A stretch of 64,000 bases of DNA from Singulisphaera sp. GP187 (GTDB taxonomy: Bacteria; Planctomycetota; Phycisphaerae; Phycisphaerales; SM1A02). A model generated the notes under the pieces. The model was not told the origin of the DNA. It was given only the letters and a program-made list of their open reading frames with translations, and searched no databases. This document shows, piece by piece, positions 18,260-26,713 of the stretch. The translations under genes were made by a program, and so were the position numbers. The stretch's first letter is position 1, and each line of letters begins with the position of its first letter. Where the stretch lies: assembly GCA_945869475.1 (NCBI GenBank), contig CAMBOV010000008.1:62001-126000 (forward strand), given 5' to 3'.

Positions 18260-19237
18260 TCAGGATGCCTCGGCTCGCGGATGCGCACGGTCATATGCCT
18301 CTCGCATTCGAGCGGTCGTGAGATGTGTGTACACCTGCGTGCTCGAGAGCGACTGATGCCCGAGCAACTCTTGCACTGCGCGCAAATCGGCGCCGTTATC
18401 TAAGAGATGCGTGGCGAATGAATGACGAATCGTGTGTGGTGAAATGTCCGGATCAAGTCCAGCGACCTTGAGATACTTCGAGACCTTTCGCCGCACCGAG
18501 CGACTCGAGAGGCGCGATCCCAACTTGTTGACGAAGAGCGGACGACCTGAATCCATCGGCACCTTTTCAGCCTCTGCGCGAACGAGATAGCGAGCGATCG
18601 CCGCCATCGCGTGCGATCCGATCGGCACGGCGCGCTCGCGACGCCCCTTGCCTTTGACTTTCAACTGACTTCCATCAATATCGATATCGCCCCGATTGAT
18701 CGCGACGACTTCGCTGACGCGGATGCCCGTCGAATAGAGCGTCTCGAGAATCGCGCGGTCTCGTGCGCCGAGGAGTTCGGCGTCACTCGGAGCGCCGAGC
18801 AGTCGTTCGACCTGATCGACGGTGATCGCCTTTGGAAGTCGACGCGCCTGCTTGGGGGTGCGAATGAGCGTCATCGGATTGGCTGTTGTCAGTCCGCGCT
18901 TTTCCATCCACTTGTGAAAAGATCGCAGCGTGGCAATCTTGCGCGCCGTCGTCGCAGCGGAGTACTTCTGACCCGCCAAGTGTGTGAGGAATCCGCGCAC
19001 AACTTCGACATCGACAGCGAGCAACCGTCCGCAAATTGTGTTGCTCGCACTGGTGTCGCGCTTCTCGAGTGCGGCGCGCTCTCGTGCGTCGTCGACTTCA
19101 ATCGAGTACTCACCCGCGATGAACTCGGCGAACTGGCGCAGATCGAGCCCATAGCACCGCGAGGTGTATGGACTGAAATGTCGCTCGTCGATCAAGTAGG
19201 AAAGGAACTGTTCAATAACTGGTATGGAGACGGTCAT
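18260..19237 (-). CDS. XerC/XerD-type tyrosine recombinase
   Basis: The 325-residue product from ATG 19237 has an N-terminal SAM-like core-binding domain (about 5-115) and a catalytic domain with all residues of the family: Arg173 (STGIRVSE), Lys197 (KGKGRR), His268/Arg271 (PHTIRHSF), His294 (LGHQSLS) and Tyr303 (VYTHL). Size and motifs match chromosomal XerC/XerD, which resolve chromosome dimers at dif, rather than a phage integrase. The insert at about 45-72 (acidic/basic, EVDDARERAALEKRD) is longer than in E. coli XerC. A start at 19285 is in frame but less likely. It is followed by the methyltransferase gene in a probable operon. Confidence 0.9.
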   Translation of the reverse strand: MTVSIPVIEQFLSYLIDERHFSPYTSRCYGLDLRQFAEFIAGEYSIEVDDARERAALEKRDTSASNTICGRLLAVDVEVVRGFLTHLAGQKYSAATTARKIATLRSFHKWMEKRGLTTANPMTLIRTPKQARRLPKAITVDQVERLLGAPSDAELLGARDRAILETLYSTGIRVSEVVAINRGDIDIDGSQLKVKGKGRRERAVPIGSHAMAAIARYLVRAEAEKVPMDSGRPLFVNKLGSRLSSRSVRRKVSKYLKVAGLDPDISPHTIRHSFATHLLDNGADLRAVQELLGHQSLSSTQVYTHLTTARMREAYDRAHPRAEAS

Positions 19238-19293
19238 GTGTCGTTCTTTCGGAATCGTTTGTGGGTTCTCAAACCAAGCCCTCAACCGTGAGA

Positions 19294-19338
19294 TTTATCG
19301 GCGTTTCGCGAGCGGAACAATAATGATAGTCCGATAAA
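19294..19338. repeat. 8-base inverted repeat upstream of the recombinase gene
   Basis: TTTATCGG (19294-19301) and CCGATAAA (19331-19338) form a perfect inverted repeat with a 29-base spacer. The spacer holds AT-rich -10-like hexamers on the minus strand (TATCAT at 19328-19323, TATTGT at 19322-19317). The arrangement suggests an operator flanking the recombinase promoter, which would then have a leader of about 70 bases. Other explanations are a recombinase binding site or chance. Confidence 0.35.
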
Positions 19339-19399
19339 GCCGCGATTTTCCCAACTTTTTCGCATCTTCCAGTTGGTGGTGGCGCAAGAGAGGCATCGC

Positions 19400-19405
19400 T
19401 ACACT
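19400..19405 (+). promoter_or_regulatory. putative -10 box of tRNA-Lys
   Basis: TACACT lies 32 bases before the mature tRNA 5' end, a normal distance for a tRNA precursor leader. I see no convincing -35 box. Confidence 0.4.
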
Positions 19406-19437
19406 CTTCCTCCCCCATCACTCATCCCAACTCACTC

Positions 19438-19510
19438 GATTGCGTAGCTCAGCTGGTAGAGCAAGTGGCTTTTAACCTCTAGGTCCTGGGTTCGATCCCC
19501 AGCGCAATCA
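19438..19510 (+). tRNA. trnK: tRNA-Lys (anticodon UUU)
   Basis: A 73-base cloverleaf: acceptor GATTGCG pairs with CGCAATC, the D arm is GCTCAGCTGGTAGAGC, the anticodon loop is CTTTTAA with anticodon TTT, and the T arm is CTGGG-TTCGATC-CCCAG. The anticodon stem carries one T-T mismatch. The discriminator is A and the CCA end is not encoded. The SNF2 helicase gene starts 32 bases downstream and could be co-transcribed. Confidence 0.95.
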
Positions 19511-19542
19511 CTCTTGTTCTGTTCACACCGCCGTATCACCGA

Positions 19543-22500
19543 ATGCTTGTAGTTCACGCAAATTGGTCTGATGATTGCCTCCATCTGTGGGGCGAGTCTG
19601 TTGCTGCTTTGCGTGAGAGCCGCTCAACGACTTCTCCAACGCACGCTTTCGCCGCTTCTTCAAAGGAGGTGCGTCAGGCCCTCGAGAGTGTGATTGGATC
19701 GCTCAACGGTGCGAAAGAAAAACACCTCGACCTCTTGTTGCCGCATCACGTTGACGCTGAACGCGCCGACGCACGACGCGCGACTCCACTGCCCTCGAGT
19801 CGACTCGCGGGATTGCTCGGGCAGACTTCGAGCGACGACGAGATGCTCACGCTCGAACTCGCGCGCGTGCCAACAATCGCGCTGACGCCAACAGCTGCGC
19901 TTCAACTTCTCCTGCAGTTGCGCGATCTTGAAGGCACGCATCACGAACACTTCGTGACCGCACACGCAATGCACTGGTGGCTTGTACTCGCGCAATTCGC
20001 TCTTGATTGCGTGGTCGATCAGCGGGTGATCCCCACCGTGCTTCAACGCCGAGACGGCACCTACAGCGCACAATGGCGCCCATGGCTCAACGATCCCGAT
20101 GCCAATGCGCAACTCGCCGATCTGCTCGCGAGCATGCCCGCGGCTGCGCGCTCGATTGATGGATCGAGCGATCGCGCGTGGCCGATCGTCGACTCGTTCT
20201 TGAGTGCGACCATCGACACCATTATCCGAACGGCGCTTGTTGATGAAGACTTCGAAGAGTCGATCGCCGACTTCGATACCACGAGCGATCCGCACGCGGC
20301 GTGGCTCTCTGGATTGCTCGGAAAATCGGATGTCATCAAGGTTGGTCGGCGCCCCACCTTCGATGTGCTGCGTGACACGCGCGGATGGCTCGGAGTTCTC
20401 GATGAAGCGCGGTCAACAACTGGGATGCGACTGCACCTCGAAGTGCGCGAGCCTGACCTCGAACCACAAGAGGATGGCACCGACGTATCGTGGCATGTTG
20501 CATTTGGACTCGTTGATCCTGAGGCGCCTGAAAGTGTGATCGATGCGCAGTCGCTCTTCGAACGATCCGGTGGAAAGCGTGGCAGCGCACCGAGCGCGCG
20601 CACCGAAGAACTCTCAGAGATGTTGCTGAAGGAACTCGCGCGCGCAAGTCGCATCTGGCCCGAACTCGAGGACGCACTTCAAGAAGCGACACCCACAGGT
20701 CTCACACTCGACACACGCCAGGTGTATCAATTCATGCGTGATGTGCGGCCAATCTTGCTCGAGGCTGGATTCTTCATCGAGGTGCCTGAGTGGTGGGGCG
20801 AATCAGCGAGTCGCATCAATGCAAACTTGTTGATCGACTCGCCCGAGCATCCACCGACGATGGCTGATGGTGCGGCAGCTGCAGCAATGGGATCGCAAGG
20901 CTCGTTCGGCGGACTCGGACTGCAATCACTCGTTGGCTATCGCTGGCAGGTTGCTCTTGGAACGCAAGTCGTCTCAGTCGAGATGCTCGAAAAACTTTCA
21001 CAGCGCGGCGCTCCGCTCGCGCGCGTCGGCGGACGCTGGGTTGATCTGCGCCCAGAAGACATCGACTCTGCGCTCAAATTCTTGCGAAGCCATCCGGGTG
21101 GACAGATGAGTCTCGTTCAAGCACTTCGCATGGCGCATGGGATTGACGGTCCGCCTGAAGCGCTTCCAGTGAGCGGCGTGCAAGCAACTGGATGGGTTCG
21201 TCAATTGCTCAGCGGCAATGATCCCGCGGAGAGTTTTCAGATGACGGGACCGCCCGAGGCATTTCGCGGCACCCTGCGCCCGTATCAACTCTCTGGACTC
21301 AGTTGGCTCGCCTTTCTCGATCGCCTCGGACTCGGCGCATGTCTCGCCGACGACATGGGTCTTGGAAAGACGATCCAACTCATCGCGCTCTTGCAACATG
21401 ACAGGGCAGCGAACGGCGGCGCATCGTCAGGCCCATCCTTGCTGGTCACACCAATGTCCGTGCTTGGAAATTGGAAGCGCGAGCTCACGCGATTCGCGCC
21501 GGAACTCACGGTGCACATTCATCACGGACTCGACCGCCCTGCGGGAGAACGCTTCGCTGAGGTCACGCAGACTCATGATGTTGTGCTCACCACCTACGCG
21601 ATTGTCGTGCGTGACCAAGAAGCAATGCAAGCTATTCCGTGGAGACGCGTCGTGCTCGACGAGGCCCAGTACATCAAGAATCCCCCCACGAAACAGACCG
21701 CTGCGATTCGCTCGCTCACGACCCGTTCGCGCGTTGCGCTGACTGGAACTCCCGTTGAAAATCGACTCGCAGAACTCTGGTCGATCGTCGAATTCTGCTG
21801 CCCTGGCTATCTGGGCACGCATCAAGATTTTCGCCGACGTTTCGCTGCCCCAATCGAACGCAACCGCGATCGCGAGAGTGCAGAGCGATTGCGCGCGCTC
21901 GTTCGACCCTTCATCTTGCGTCGCTTGAAGACGGATCCGACGGTCATCAGCGATCTTCCGCCACTCGTTGAAAGTCGTCAGCACATCACACTCACGGCCG
22001 AACAGATGCGCCTCTACGACCAAGTCGTTGCTGAGATGCTCGGCAAGGTCGATGCGACCGAAGGCATTCGTCGTCGCGGGCTCGTGCTCAGCGCGCTGGT
22101 CAAGTTGAAACAGATCTGCAACCATCCCGCGCACTATCTGGGTGAAGCTTCGGGCGAACTTGGGCAACAAGCCAAGCGACTCGCGAAAGATGCGAAGTCG
22201 GCAGCGGTTGAATCTACGAGCGACGAAGAGTCTGACGCGAGCGATCTCACGACGCTGCCGACCCTGCCACCCTCTGCCCTTGCTCCTGAACGCAGCGGAA
22301 AGACGCAGCGATTGATCGAGATGCTCGAAGAGGTTCTCGCTGCCGGTGACTGCGCGTTGATCTTCACGCAGTACCGACAGATGGGACACCTCCTCGTTGG
22401 AATGATTCGACAAGCACTCGACGTTGAACCGCTTTTCCTGCACGGCGGAACGACGCAGGCAAAGCGAGACGCGCTCGTCGAACGATTTCAGAAGTCTGAC

Positions 22501-22842
22501 GGAACGACTCCGATTTTTGTGTTGAGTCTCAAGGCCGGTGGAATCGGTCTCAACTTGACCGCAGCGAACCACGTCTTTCACTTCGATCGTTGGTGGAATC
22601 CAGCAGTTGAAAATCAAGCGACCGATCGCGCCTTCCGCATTGGACAGACGCGCACTGTCAACGTGCACAAGTACATCTGCACTGGAAGTCTTGAAGAGCG
22701 CATCGACCAGATGATTGAGCAAAAGACCGAACTTGCAACGAACATCATCGGAGCTGGTGACGCGTGGCTCACCGAACTCTCGACCGGTCAGTTGCGCGAC
22801 CTCCTCACCCTTCGCCGCTCTGGACTGGAAGGTGGCGAGTGA
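19543..22842 (+). CDS. SNF2-family DEAD/DEAH-box helicase
   Basis: A 1099-residue bacterial SNF2-type ATPase, probably a double-stranded DNA translocase. The N-terminal 550 residues are the SNF2-associated region. The ATPase core shows Walker A DDMGLGKT near 602-609, DEAQ at 706-709, TGTPVENRLAELWS, then in the second RecA domain FTQYRQMGHLL, LSLKAGGIGLNL and ATDRAFRIGQ. A low-complexity insertion (about 885-925) separates the lobes. The next gene, a SWIM zinc-finger protein, overlaps its stop as GTGA; this helicase-SWIM pairing is common in bacteria. A TATCAC lies only 3 bases before the ATG, so the leader is uncertain; tRNA-Lys may be co-transcribed. Confidence 0.93.
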   Translation: MLVVHANWSDDCLHLWGESVAALRESRSTTSPTHAFAASSKEVRQALESVIGSLNGAKEKHLDLLLPHHVDAERADARRATPLPSSRLAGLLGQTSSDDEMLTLELARVPTIALTPTAALQLLLQLRDLEGTHHEHFVTAHAMHWWLVLAQFALDCVVDQRVIPTVLQRRDGTYSAQWRPWLNDPDANAQLADLLASMPAAARSIDGSSDRAWPIVDSFLSATIDTIIRTALVDEDFEESIADFDTTSDPHAAWLSGLLGKSDVIKVGRRPTFDVLRDTRGWLGVLDEARSTTGMRLHLEVREPDLEPQEDGTDVSWHVAFGLVDPEAPESVIDAQSLFERSGGKRGSAPSARTEELSEMLLKELARASRIWPELEDALQEATPTGLTLDTRQVYQFMRDVRPILLEAGFFIEVPEWWGESASRINANLLIDSPEHPPTMADGAAAAAMGSQGSFGGLGLQSLVGYRWQVALGTQVVSVEMLEKLSQRGAPLARVGGRWVDLRPEDIDSALKFLRSHPGGQMSLVQALRMAHGIDGPPEALPVSGVQATGWVRQLLSGNDPAESFQMTGPPEAFRGTLRPYQLSGLSWLAFLDRLGLGACLADDMGLGKTIQLIALLQHDRAANGGASSGPSLLVTPMSVLGNWKRELTRFAPELTVHIHHGLDRPAGERFAEVTQTHDVVLTTYAIVVRDQEAMQAIPWRRVVLDEAQYIKNPPTKQTAAIRSLTTRSRVALTGTPVENRLAELWSIVEFCCPGYLGTHQDFRRRFAAPIERNRDRESAERLRALVRPFILRRLKTDPTVISDLPPLVESRQHITLTAEQMRLYDQVVAEMLGKVDATEGIRRRGLVLSALVKLKQICNHPAHYLGEASGELGQQAKRLAKDAKSAAVESTSDEESDASDLTTLPTLPPSALAPERSGKTQRLIEMLEEVLAAGDCALIFTQYRQMGHLLVGMIRQALDVEPLFLHGGTTQAKRDALVERFQKSDGTTPIFVLSLKAGGIGLNLTAANHVFHFDRWWNPAVENQATDRAFRIGQTRTVNVHKYICTGSLEERIDQMIEQKTELATNIIGAGDAWLTELSTGQLRDLLTLRRSGLEGGE

Positions 22843-23747
22843 CGCAGTGGCAAGAGCAGAACAAGCCGCGACAGCCCGAGAATCCTCGGCGCGTCATCGG
22901 TGGGTACAAGTTCAAACGCAAGCAGGGCGTCGCCGATTTCGCGTGGACCGCCGACCTCTTCTTGCGCGCCATCCTCGCGGGGGCTGACGGCGACGCACGC
23001 GAAGAGGGACTCGCCTACGCAATCTCAGGGCAAACGGTGAAGATGATTCCATCGGTCGGGCGAATCGAAGCCGACGTTCAGGGGCGATCGTCGCGACCCT
23101 ACCGACTCGAGCTCGCCTTCACACAGTGGACCCCCGACGAATGGGATCGCCTCATCGCGGCATTCTCAGCCGAGGCTGTCTTCGCTGCACGATTTCTCGT
23201 TGGAGAGTTGCCTGCGACGGTTGCGACGCTGATTGAGTCGCTCGCGATCAAAGCACCAATCGTCGCGGTGAAGCCCGGGGGAAAGTCAAGCAACGATCCA
23301 GTGGTGACCTGCACGTGCGGTGCGACACAAGTCTGCAAGCACGCCGTTGCGATGTCGTACATCTTGGCCGAGCGACTCGAAGAAGAACCACTGCTGCTCT
23401 TTCAACTGCGTGGGATGCCCGTCGCGAGAGTGCTCGAACAGATCCATCAGAAGCGCACGCTCTCGACGCGCGGTGAAAATCAAGCGCATCCCCTTCCTGC
23501 CGCCGCGAGCGACGAGACGCTCGTGACGCCACTTGAAAACGCGCTGCATGACTTCTGGCGACCAGGGCGTCGTCTGCATGAGATCGAATCTCGACCCGTG
23601 CCAACGCACACACCTCACGCGCTCTTGAGGCGGCTCGGTGCGAGTCCAATGGGCGGAAGATTTCCGCTCGTCGGATTGCTCGCGACGATTTATGACACGG
23701 CGCGCACACGCGGCATTCTGCTGCGTGACCGCGAATCGTCACGCTAG
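22839..23747 (+). CDS. SWIM zinc-finger protein, partner of the SNF2 helicase
   Basis: The product is 302 residues from GTG 22839, which overlaps the helicase stop as GTGA. The SWIM signature CxC...CxH is seen as CTCGATQVCKH near residue 158, a zinc-binding fold thought to contact DNA or proteins. The N terminus is basic and begins with WQEQNKPRQ. Genes of this type nearly always sit directly after an SNF2 helicase, and the two products are expected to act together in chromatin-like remodelling or repair, but the biochemistry is not established. The frame upstream of 22839 overlaps the helicase and is rejected. Confidence 0.88.
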   Translation: MTQWQEQNKPRQPENPRRVIGGYKFKRKQGVADFAWTADLFLRAILAGADGDAREEGLAYAISGQTVKMIPSVGRIEADVQGRSSRPYRLELAFTQWTPDEWDRLIAAFSAEAVFAARFLVGELPATVATLIESLAIKAPIVAVKPGGKSSNDPVVTCTCGATQVCKHAVAMSYILAERLEEEPLLLFQLRGMPVARVLEQIHQKRTLSTRGENQAHPLPAAASDETLVTPLENALHDFWRPGRRLHEIESRPVPTHTPHALLRRLGASPMGGRFPLVGLLATIYDTARTRGILLRDRESSR

Positions 23748-23750
23748 CAT
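23745..23750 (+). promoter_or_regulatory. putative -10 box of cysE
   Basis: TAGCAT overlaps the stop codon of the SWIM gene and ends 9 bases before the ATG at 23760. Confidence 0.35.
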
Positions 23751-23759
23751 CCCACGCCA

Positions 23760-24644
23760 ATGACCGCGCCCCGGCCCTCGACCAGTGCTCGCTCGCGCAC
23801 CGTGACGGCGATCGCGCGTGCGCTCACACGTGGCGCACCACGTGAAATGCGCACAATTCACAGGGTCCCCGACCCAGATGCGGTCGCGTGGGTTGCACGA
23901 AATCTGCACCGCGTGATCTTTGGAATGTGCGACCAACTTGGCGAACCCGCCGCCGTCACACTGCAGAGCACTGCTGAGATGCTGGTGAGGGTGATCGCGG
24001 CCGCATATTCGAAGTCGCCGCGAGATTCGTCGAGTTCGGCGGCGCGCGCATCGAAGAATGTGCACGCACTCATACGTGCCTTGCCGAAGATTCAGCGCGC
24101 CCTCACCGTCGATCTCGAATGCGCGTTCAACCGAGATCCTGCCGCCCGCACACGCGCCGAGATCATCCTGTGTTATCCAGGACTGCGCGCGCTCTGCATC
24201 CACCGCATCGCTCACGAACTTGATCGCTTGAGGGTGCCGATCATCCCACGCATGCTCGCTGAGTCGGCGCACGATTCGACCGGCATCGACATCCATCCAT
24301 GCGCAACCATCGGCTCTGGATTCTTCATCGATCATGGCACGAGCGTCGTGATCGGCGAGACGGCAGTCATCGGCAAGAATTGCACGATCTACCAAGGGGT
24401 CACACTGGGCGCACGCCGATTCGATCGGCATGCCGATGGATCGCTTCGCCGCGGAGTGAAGCGCCATCCGACACTTCGTGATGATGTGACGGTCTATGCG
24501 AATGCGACGATTCTTGGAGGTGACACGATCATCGGCAAGGGATCGACGATCGCAGCGGGCGTACTCGTGCAGTCGAGCGTTCCAGCACACTCGACTGTGA
24601 AACCTGCGCGCGTTGAATTGACTGTGGCGCGGTCCAAGAAGTGA
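23760..24644 (+). CDS. cysE: serine O-acetyltransferase (CysE)
   Basis: CysE acetylates serine with acetyl-CoA, the first step of cysteine synthesis. The 294-residue product has an alpha-helical N-terminal region and a left-handed beta-helix of hexapeptide repeats from about 180, including DIHPCATIGSGFFIDHGT, VVIGETAVIGKNCTIYQG and RHPTLRDDVTVYANATILGG. The DH and GE/TIYQGVTLG segments hold the catalytic and CoA-binding residues. Its length exceeds E. coli CysE because of a longer N terminus. A symmetrical hairpin terminator follows. Confidence 0.9.
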   Translation: MTAPRPSTSARSRTVTAIARALTRGAPREMRTIHRVPDPDAVAWVARNLHRVIFGMCDQLGEPAAVTLQSTAEMLVRVIAAAYSKSPRDSSSSAARASKNVHALIRALPKIQRALTVDLECAFNRDPAARTRAEIILCYPGLRALCIHRIAHELDRLRVPIIPRMLAESAHDSTGIDIHPCATIGSGFFIDHGTSVVIGETAVIGKNCTIYQGVTLGARRFDRHADGSLRRGVKRHPTLRDDVTVYANATILGGDTIIGKGSTIAAGVLVQSSVPAHSTVKPARVELTVARSKK

Positions 24645-24658
24645 TCTGCACGAATTGA

Positions 24659-24686
24659 AAATGCCACCTCGCAGGAGGTGGCATTT
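24659..24686. terminator. bidirectional hairpin terminator between convergent genes
   Basis: A perfect 12-base stem (AAATGCCACCTC against GAGGTGGCATTT) with the 4-base loop GCAG lies between the convergent cysE and GGQ-protein genes. A-rich sequence before and T-rich sequence after make it symmetrical, so it can serve both strands. It is the cleanest terminator I see in the window. Confidence 0.85.
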
Positions 24687-24730
24687 GAATTCTGTCACTC
24701 TTCACGCAGACGCGAAGTGCGCACTCGGGT

Positions 24731-26566
24731 TTAGGTTCCGCCCTGTCCGCCCTGTCCGCCCTGTCCGCCCTGTCCGCCGCGACCTCCGCGTCCGCCGCCC
24801 ATGCCGCCCTGCTCTTGCATCGCACGGAACATCTCGCCGCGCTCGGCGTCATCGATCGTTCCATCATTGTTCTTGTCTGCCTGCTTCGCAACAGCTTGAA
24901 ACTGCTCGGGCATTTCAGAGATCTTGCCGCTGCCAAATCGATTCTGTCCGCCATTCTGCCAGCCACCTTGACCACGACCGCGACCTTGCAGCGCAGGGAG
25001 TGCTTCCTGCATTTCTGGAGTGAGCAGTGCCTTGAGTTGGTCGTAGAACTTCTTGTTCATCTCGTCACGACTCTCGTCGAGTGCGCCCACAGGATCGGCA
25101 CCGCCCGAACCTTGGCGACCGAACATTCCCGTGCCGAATGATGTGCCAGACAACATGCCGATGATGCGCTCAGTCTCTTCGAGCCGCTGGTCGGGTTCAG
25201 TCTTGCGTGTTGCCGCGACGAGCTTCTCGTTCACGATCGCGAGTTCGGTGAGATAGACACTCTGCAGGTTCGTGACCGCAGCGAGCAGATCAGCCGAGAG
25301 GGCTGTCAGCTCGAGCGCCTTGGTGAATGCCGTTTGCGTCGAGGTTGTGCGATAGATGCGACGGAACGCTGCCTCGAGTGCAGCCTGATTGAATTTCGCC
25401 CCATCTTCGACCGGCATCGCACCCACGATGAGCGTGCGAAACTGATCATTGACCTCGCGAACGCTCTTGCGAAGGGCGACCTGTCGCTTGGCGATCGTTC
25501 GCGCTCCCTCGACATCGCCATCAAGAACCGCACGCATCAACTTTGGAGCGCTCTGTTCGAGATACTCCTCGCGTGCACGCAACGCATTGTCGAGTTGAAC
25601 TTCATAGTCATCGAGTGACTTCACTGAGAGATCGATCGATGGCTGTGAGAGCCCACTCTGATCCATGATCAAGAGCAAGTTCGTCGCTTCGCCCGAAAGA
25701 AGTGCGTTGTCCATCGTCTTTTCGCGACGGAGAAAACGCTGAAACTTGCTCCACGTTGGCTTCTGCGCTTCGGTCAACGTTCCCTCAATCCCATTGAGAA
25801 CGACCAGACGCATCGCACCCTTGGCGGCCGTCCAGCGGTTGAATTCAGTGAGGATTTCTTCCATGATCGCCTTCGATTCGAGATCGGCGCCAGTCGCCTT
25901 GCGCTCGGCCACCATCTCGGCACCGAACTTGCTCGACGCGGCTGCAGCCACCTTTGCGCGCGCCTCATCGGTCAGCGGTCCACCGTTTTCAACTTCCATC
26001 TGCTCCACGGTCTGTTGGATCGACTCGCGCATGCCGCGCATCTTCTCGCGCATGTCGCCGCCGAAGAATCCCTGCATCATTTGCATCGTCGACTCTTGCA
26101 CCTTGGATTGCGCAGCTTCTGAGGCAGGCACAAACTCGAGGTCGTAGTCATTGATCAGCGCCTCGACGATCAGCATCTGCCCATCATCGAAACTGAGTTG
26201 CTCTTTAAAGAGTGGAATGTCGCGGCGCATGAAATCTGGCTTGAATGAATTCATGATCTGGCCGAACGCGCCCATGCGTCCACCTTGACCACCTCCGCCA
26301 CCTCCGCCACCAAATGCGAATCCGCCGCGTCCACCCTGTCCACCCTGTCCACCCTGTCCGCCCTGTCCGCCCTGTCCACCCTGTCCACCCTGTCCGCCCT
26401 GCGTCTGCTGACCCTGCGTCGGGGTCGCTTGCTTAGTCGCTTGATTGGCATCTTGCGGTGCGCCCTGAACTGCGCCCTGGAGTGCGGCCGCATTGAGAGT
26501 GAGAAGAGAAAGTCCCAGAACAGCGGACGAGCACAACAGCGAGACACGCAATGGTGATTGCATCAT
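24731..26566 (-). CDS. secreted EF-hand protein with GGQ repeats
   Basis: The 611-residue product has a signal peptide (1-28), a Gln-rich linker, then a tract of Gly-Gly-Gln repeats at about 57-80 and a poly-Gly run. The middle 430 residues are helical and rich in Glu, Gln and Arg. Near the C terminus an EF-hand loop ADKNNDGTIDDAE binds calcium in the family pattern, and the protein ends in further GGQ/GGR repeats. EF-hand proteins with similar Gly-rich tails occur in planctomycetes; the function is unknown. Both Gly-rich tracts are encoded by 9-base tandem repeats, so length may vary between strains. Confidence 0.75.
   Translation of the reverse strand: MMQSPLRVSLLCSSAVLGLSLLTLNAAALQGAVQGAPQDANQATKQATPTQGQQTQGGQGGQGGQGGQGGQGGQGGQGGRGGFAFGGGGGGGGQGGRMGAFGQIMNSFKPDFMRRDIPLFKEQLSFDDGQMLIVEALINDYDLEFVPASEAAQSKVQESTMQMMQGFFGGDMREKMRGMRESIQQTVEQMEVENGGPLTDEARAKVAAAASSKFGAEMVAERKATGADLESKAIMEEILTEFNRWTAAKGAMRLVVLNGIEGTLTEAQKPTWSKFQRFLRREKTMDNALLSGEATNLLLIMDQSGLSQPSIDLSVKSLDDYEVQLDNALRAREEYLEQSAPKLMRAVLDGDVEGARTIAKRQVALRKSVREVNDQFRTLIVGAMPVEDGAKFNQAALEAAFRRIYRTTSTQTAFTKALELTALSADLLAAVTNLQSVYLTELAIVNEKLVAATRKTEPDQRLEETERIIGMLSGTSFGTGMFGRQGSGGADPVGALDESRDEMNKKFYDQLKALLTPEMQEALPALQGRGRGQGGWQNGGQNRFGSGKISEMPEQFQAVAKQADKNNDGTIDDAERGEMFRAMQEQGGMGGGRGGRGGQGGQGGQGGQGGT
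24741..24776. repeat. four perfect 9-base repeats (unit CCCTGTCCG)
   Basis: Four perfect copies encode the C-terminal GGQ repeats of the EF-hand protein on the minus strand. Such arrays can gain or lose copies by slippage without shifting the frame. Confidence 0.9.
26331..26393. repeat. seven 9-base repeats (unit CCRCCCTGT)
   Basis: Seven copies, varying only A/G at the third base, encode the N-terminal GGQ tract of the same gene. The unit is the same as in the tract at 24741-24776, so the two ends of the gene carry homologous arrays. Confidence 0.9.
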
Positions 26567-26604
26567 TTCAGAATTCTTTCGGTTGAGGATCGAGACTGAG
26601 ACAC

Positions 26605-26633
26605 AAGGTAACTGAGCTTGGTCAACGAATCAA
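26605..26633 (-). promoter_or_regulatory. -35/-10 promoter of the GGQ-protein gene
   Basis: On the minus strand TTGATT (26633-26628) and TACCTT (26610-26605) are separated by 17 bases, a standard housekeeping promoter. The leader is about 35 bases and contains GAAAGAA shortly before the ATG at 26566. This gene is thus an exception to the leaderless pattern. Confidence 0.5.
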
Positions 26634-26713
26634 TCGGCGAGCGATTGCACCGTTGCTGCGCTTTCTTGGTTGTTTTTGTTCGAGATGGGACAAACTCTAC
26701 CCATGGCAGGCGA

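Noticed and set aside
19294-19338. dif site
   Set aside because: The arms are 29 bases apart instead of 6, and the sequence does not resemble the TTATGTTAAAT half-site.
18260-19510. Integrative element inserted at tRNA-Lys
   Set aside because: The recombinase has XerC/D size and motifs, there are no phage or plasmid genes, and I see no duplicated tRNA 3' end nearby.
24741-26393. CRISPR array
   Set aside because: The repeats are 9-base units without spacers and lie inside a coding frame for GGQ repeats.
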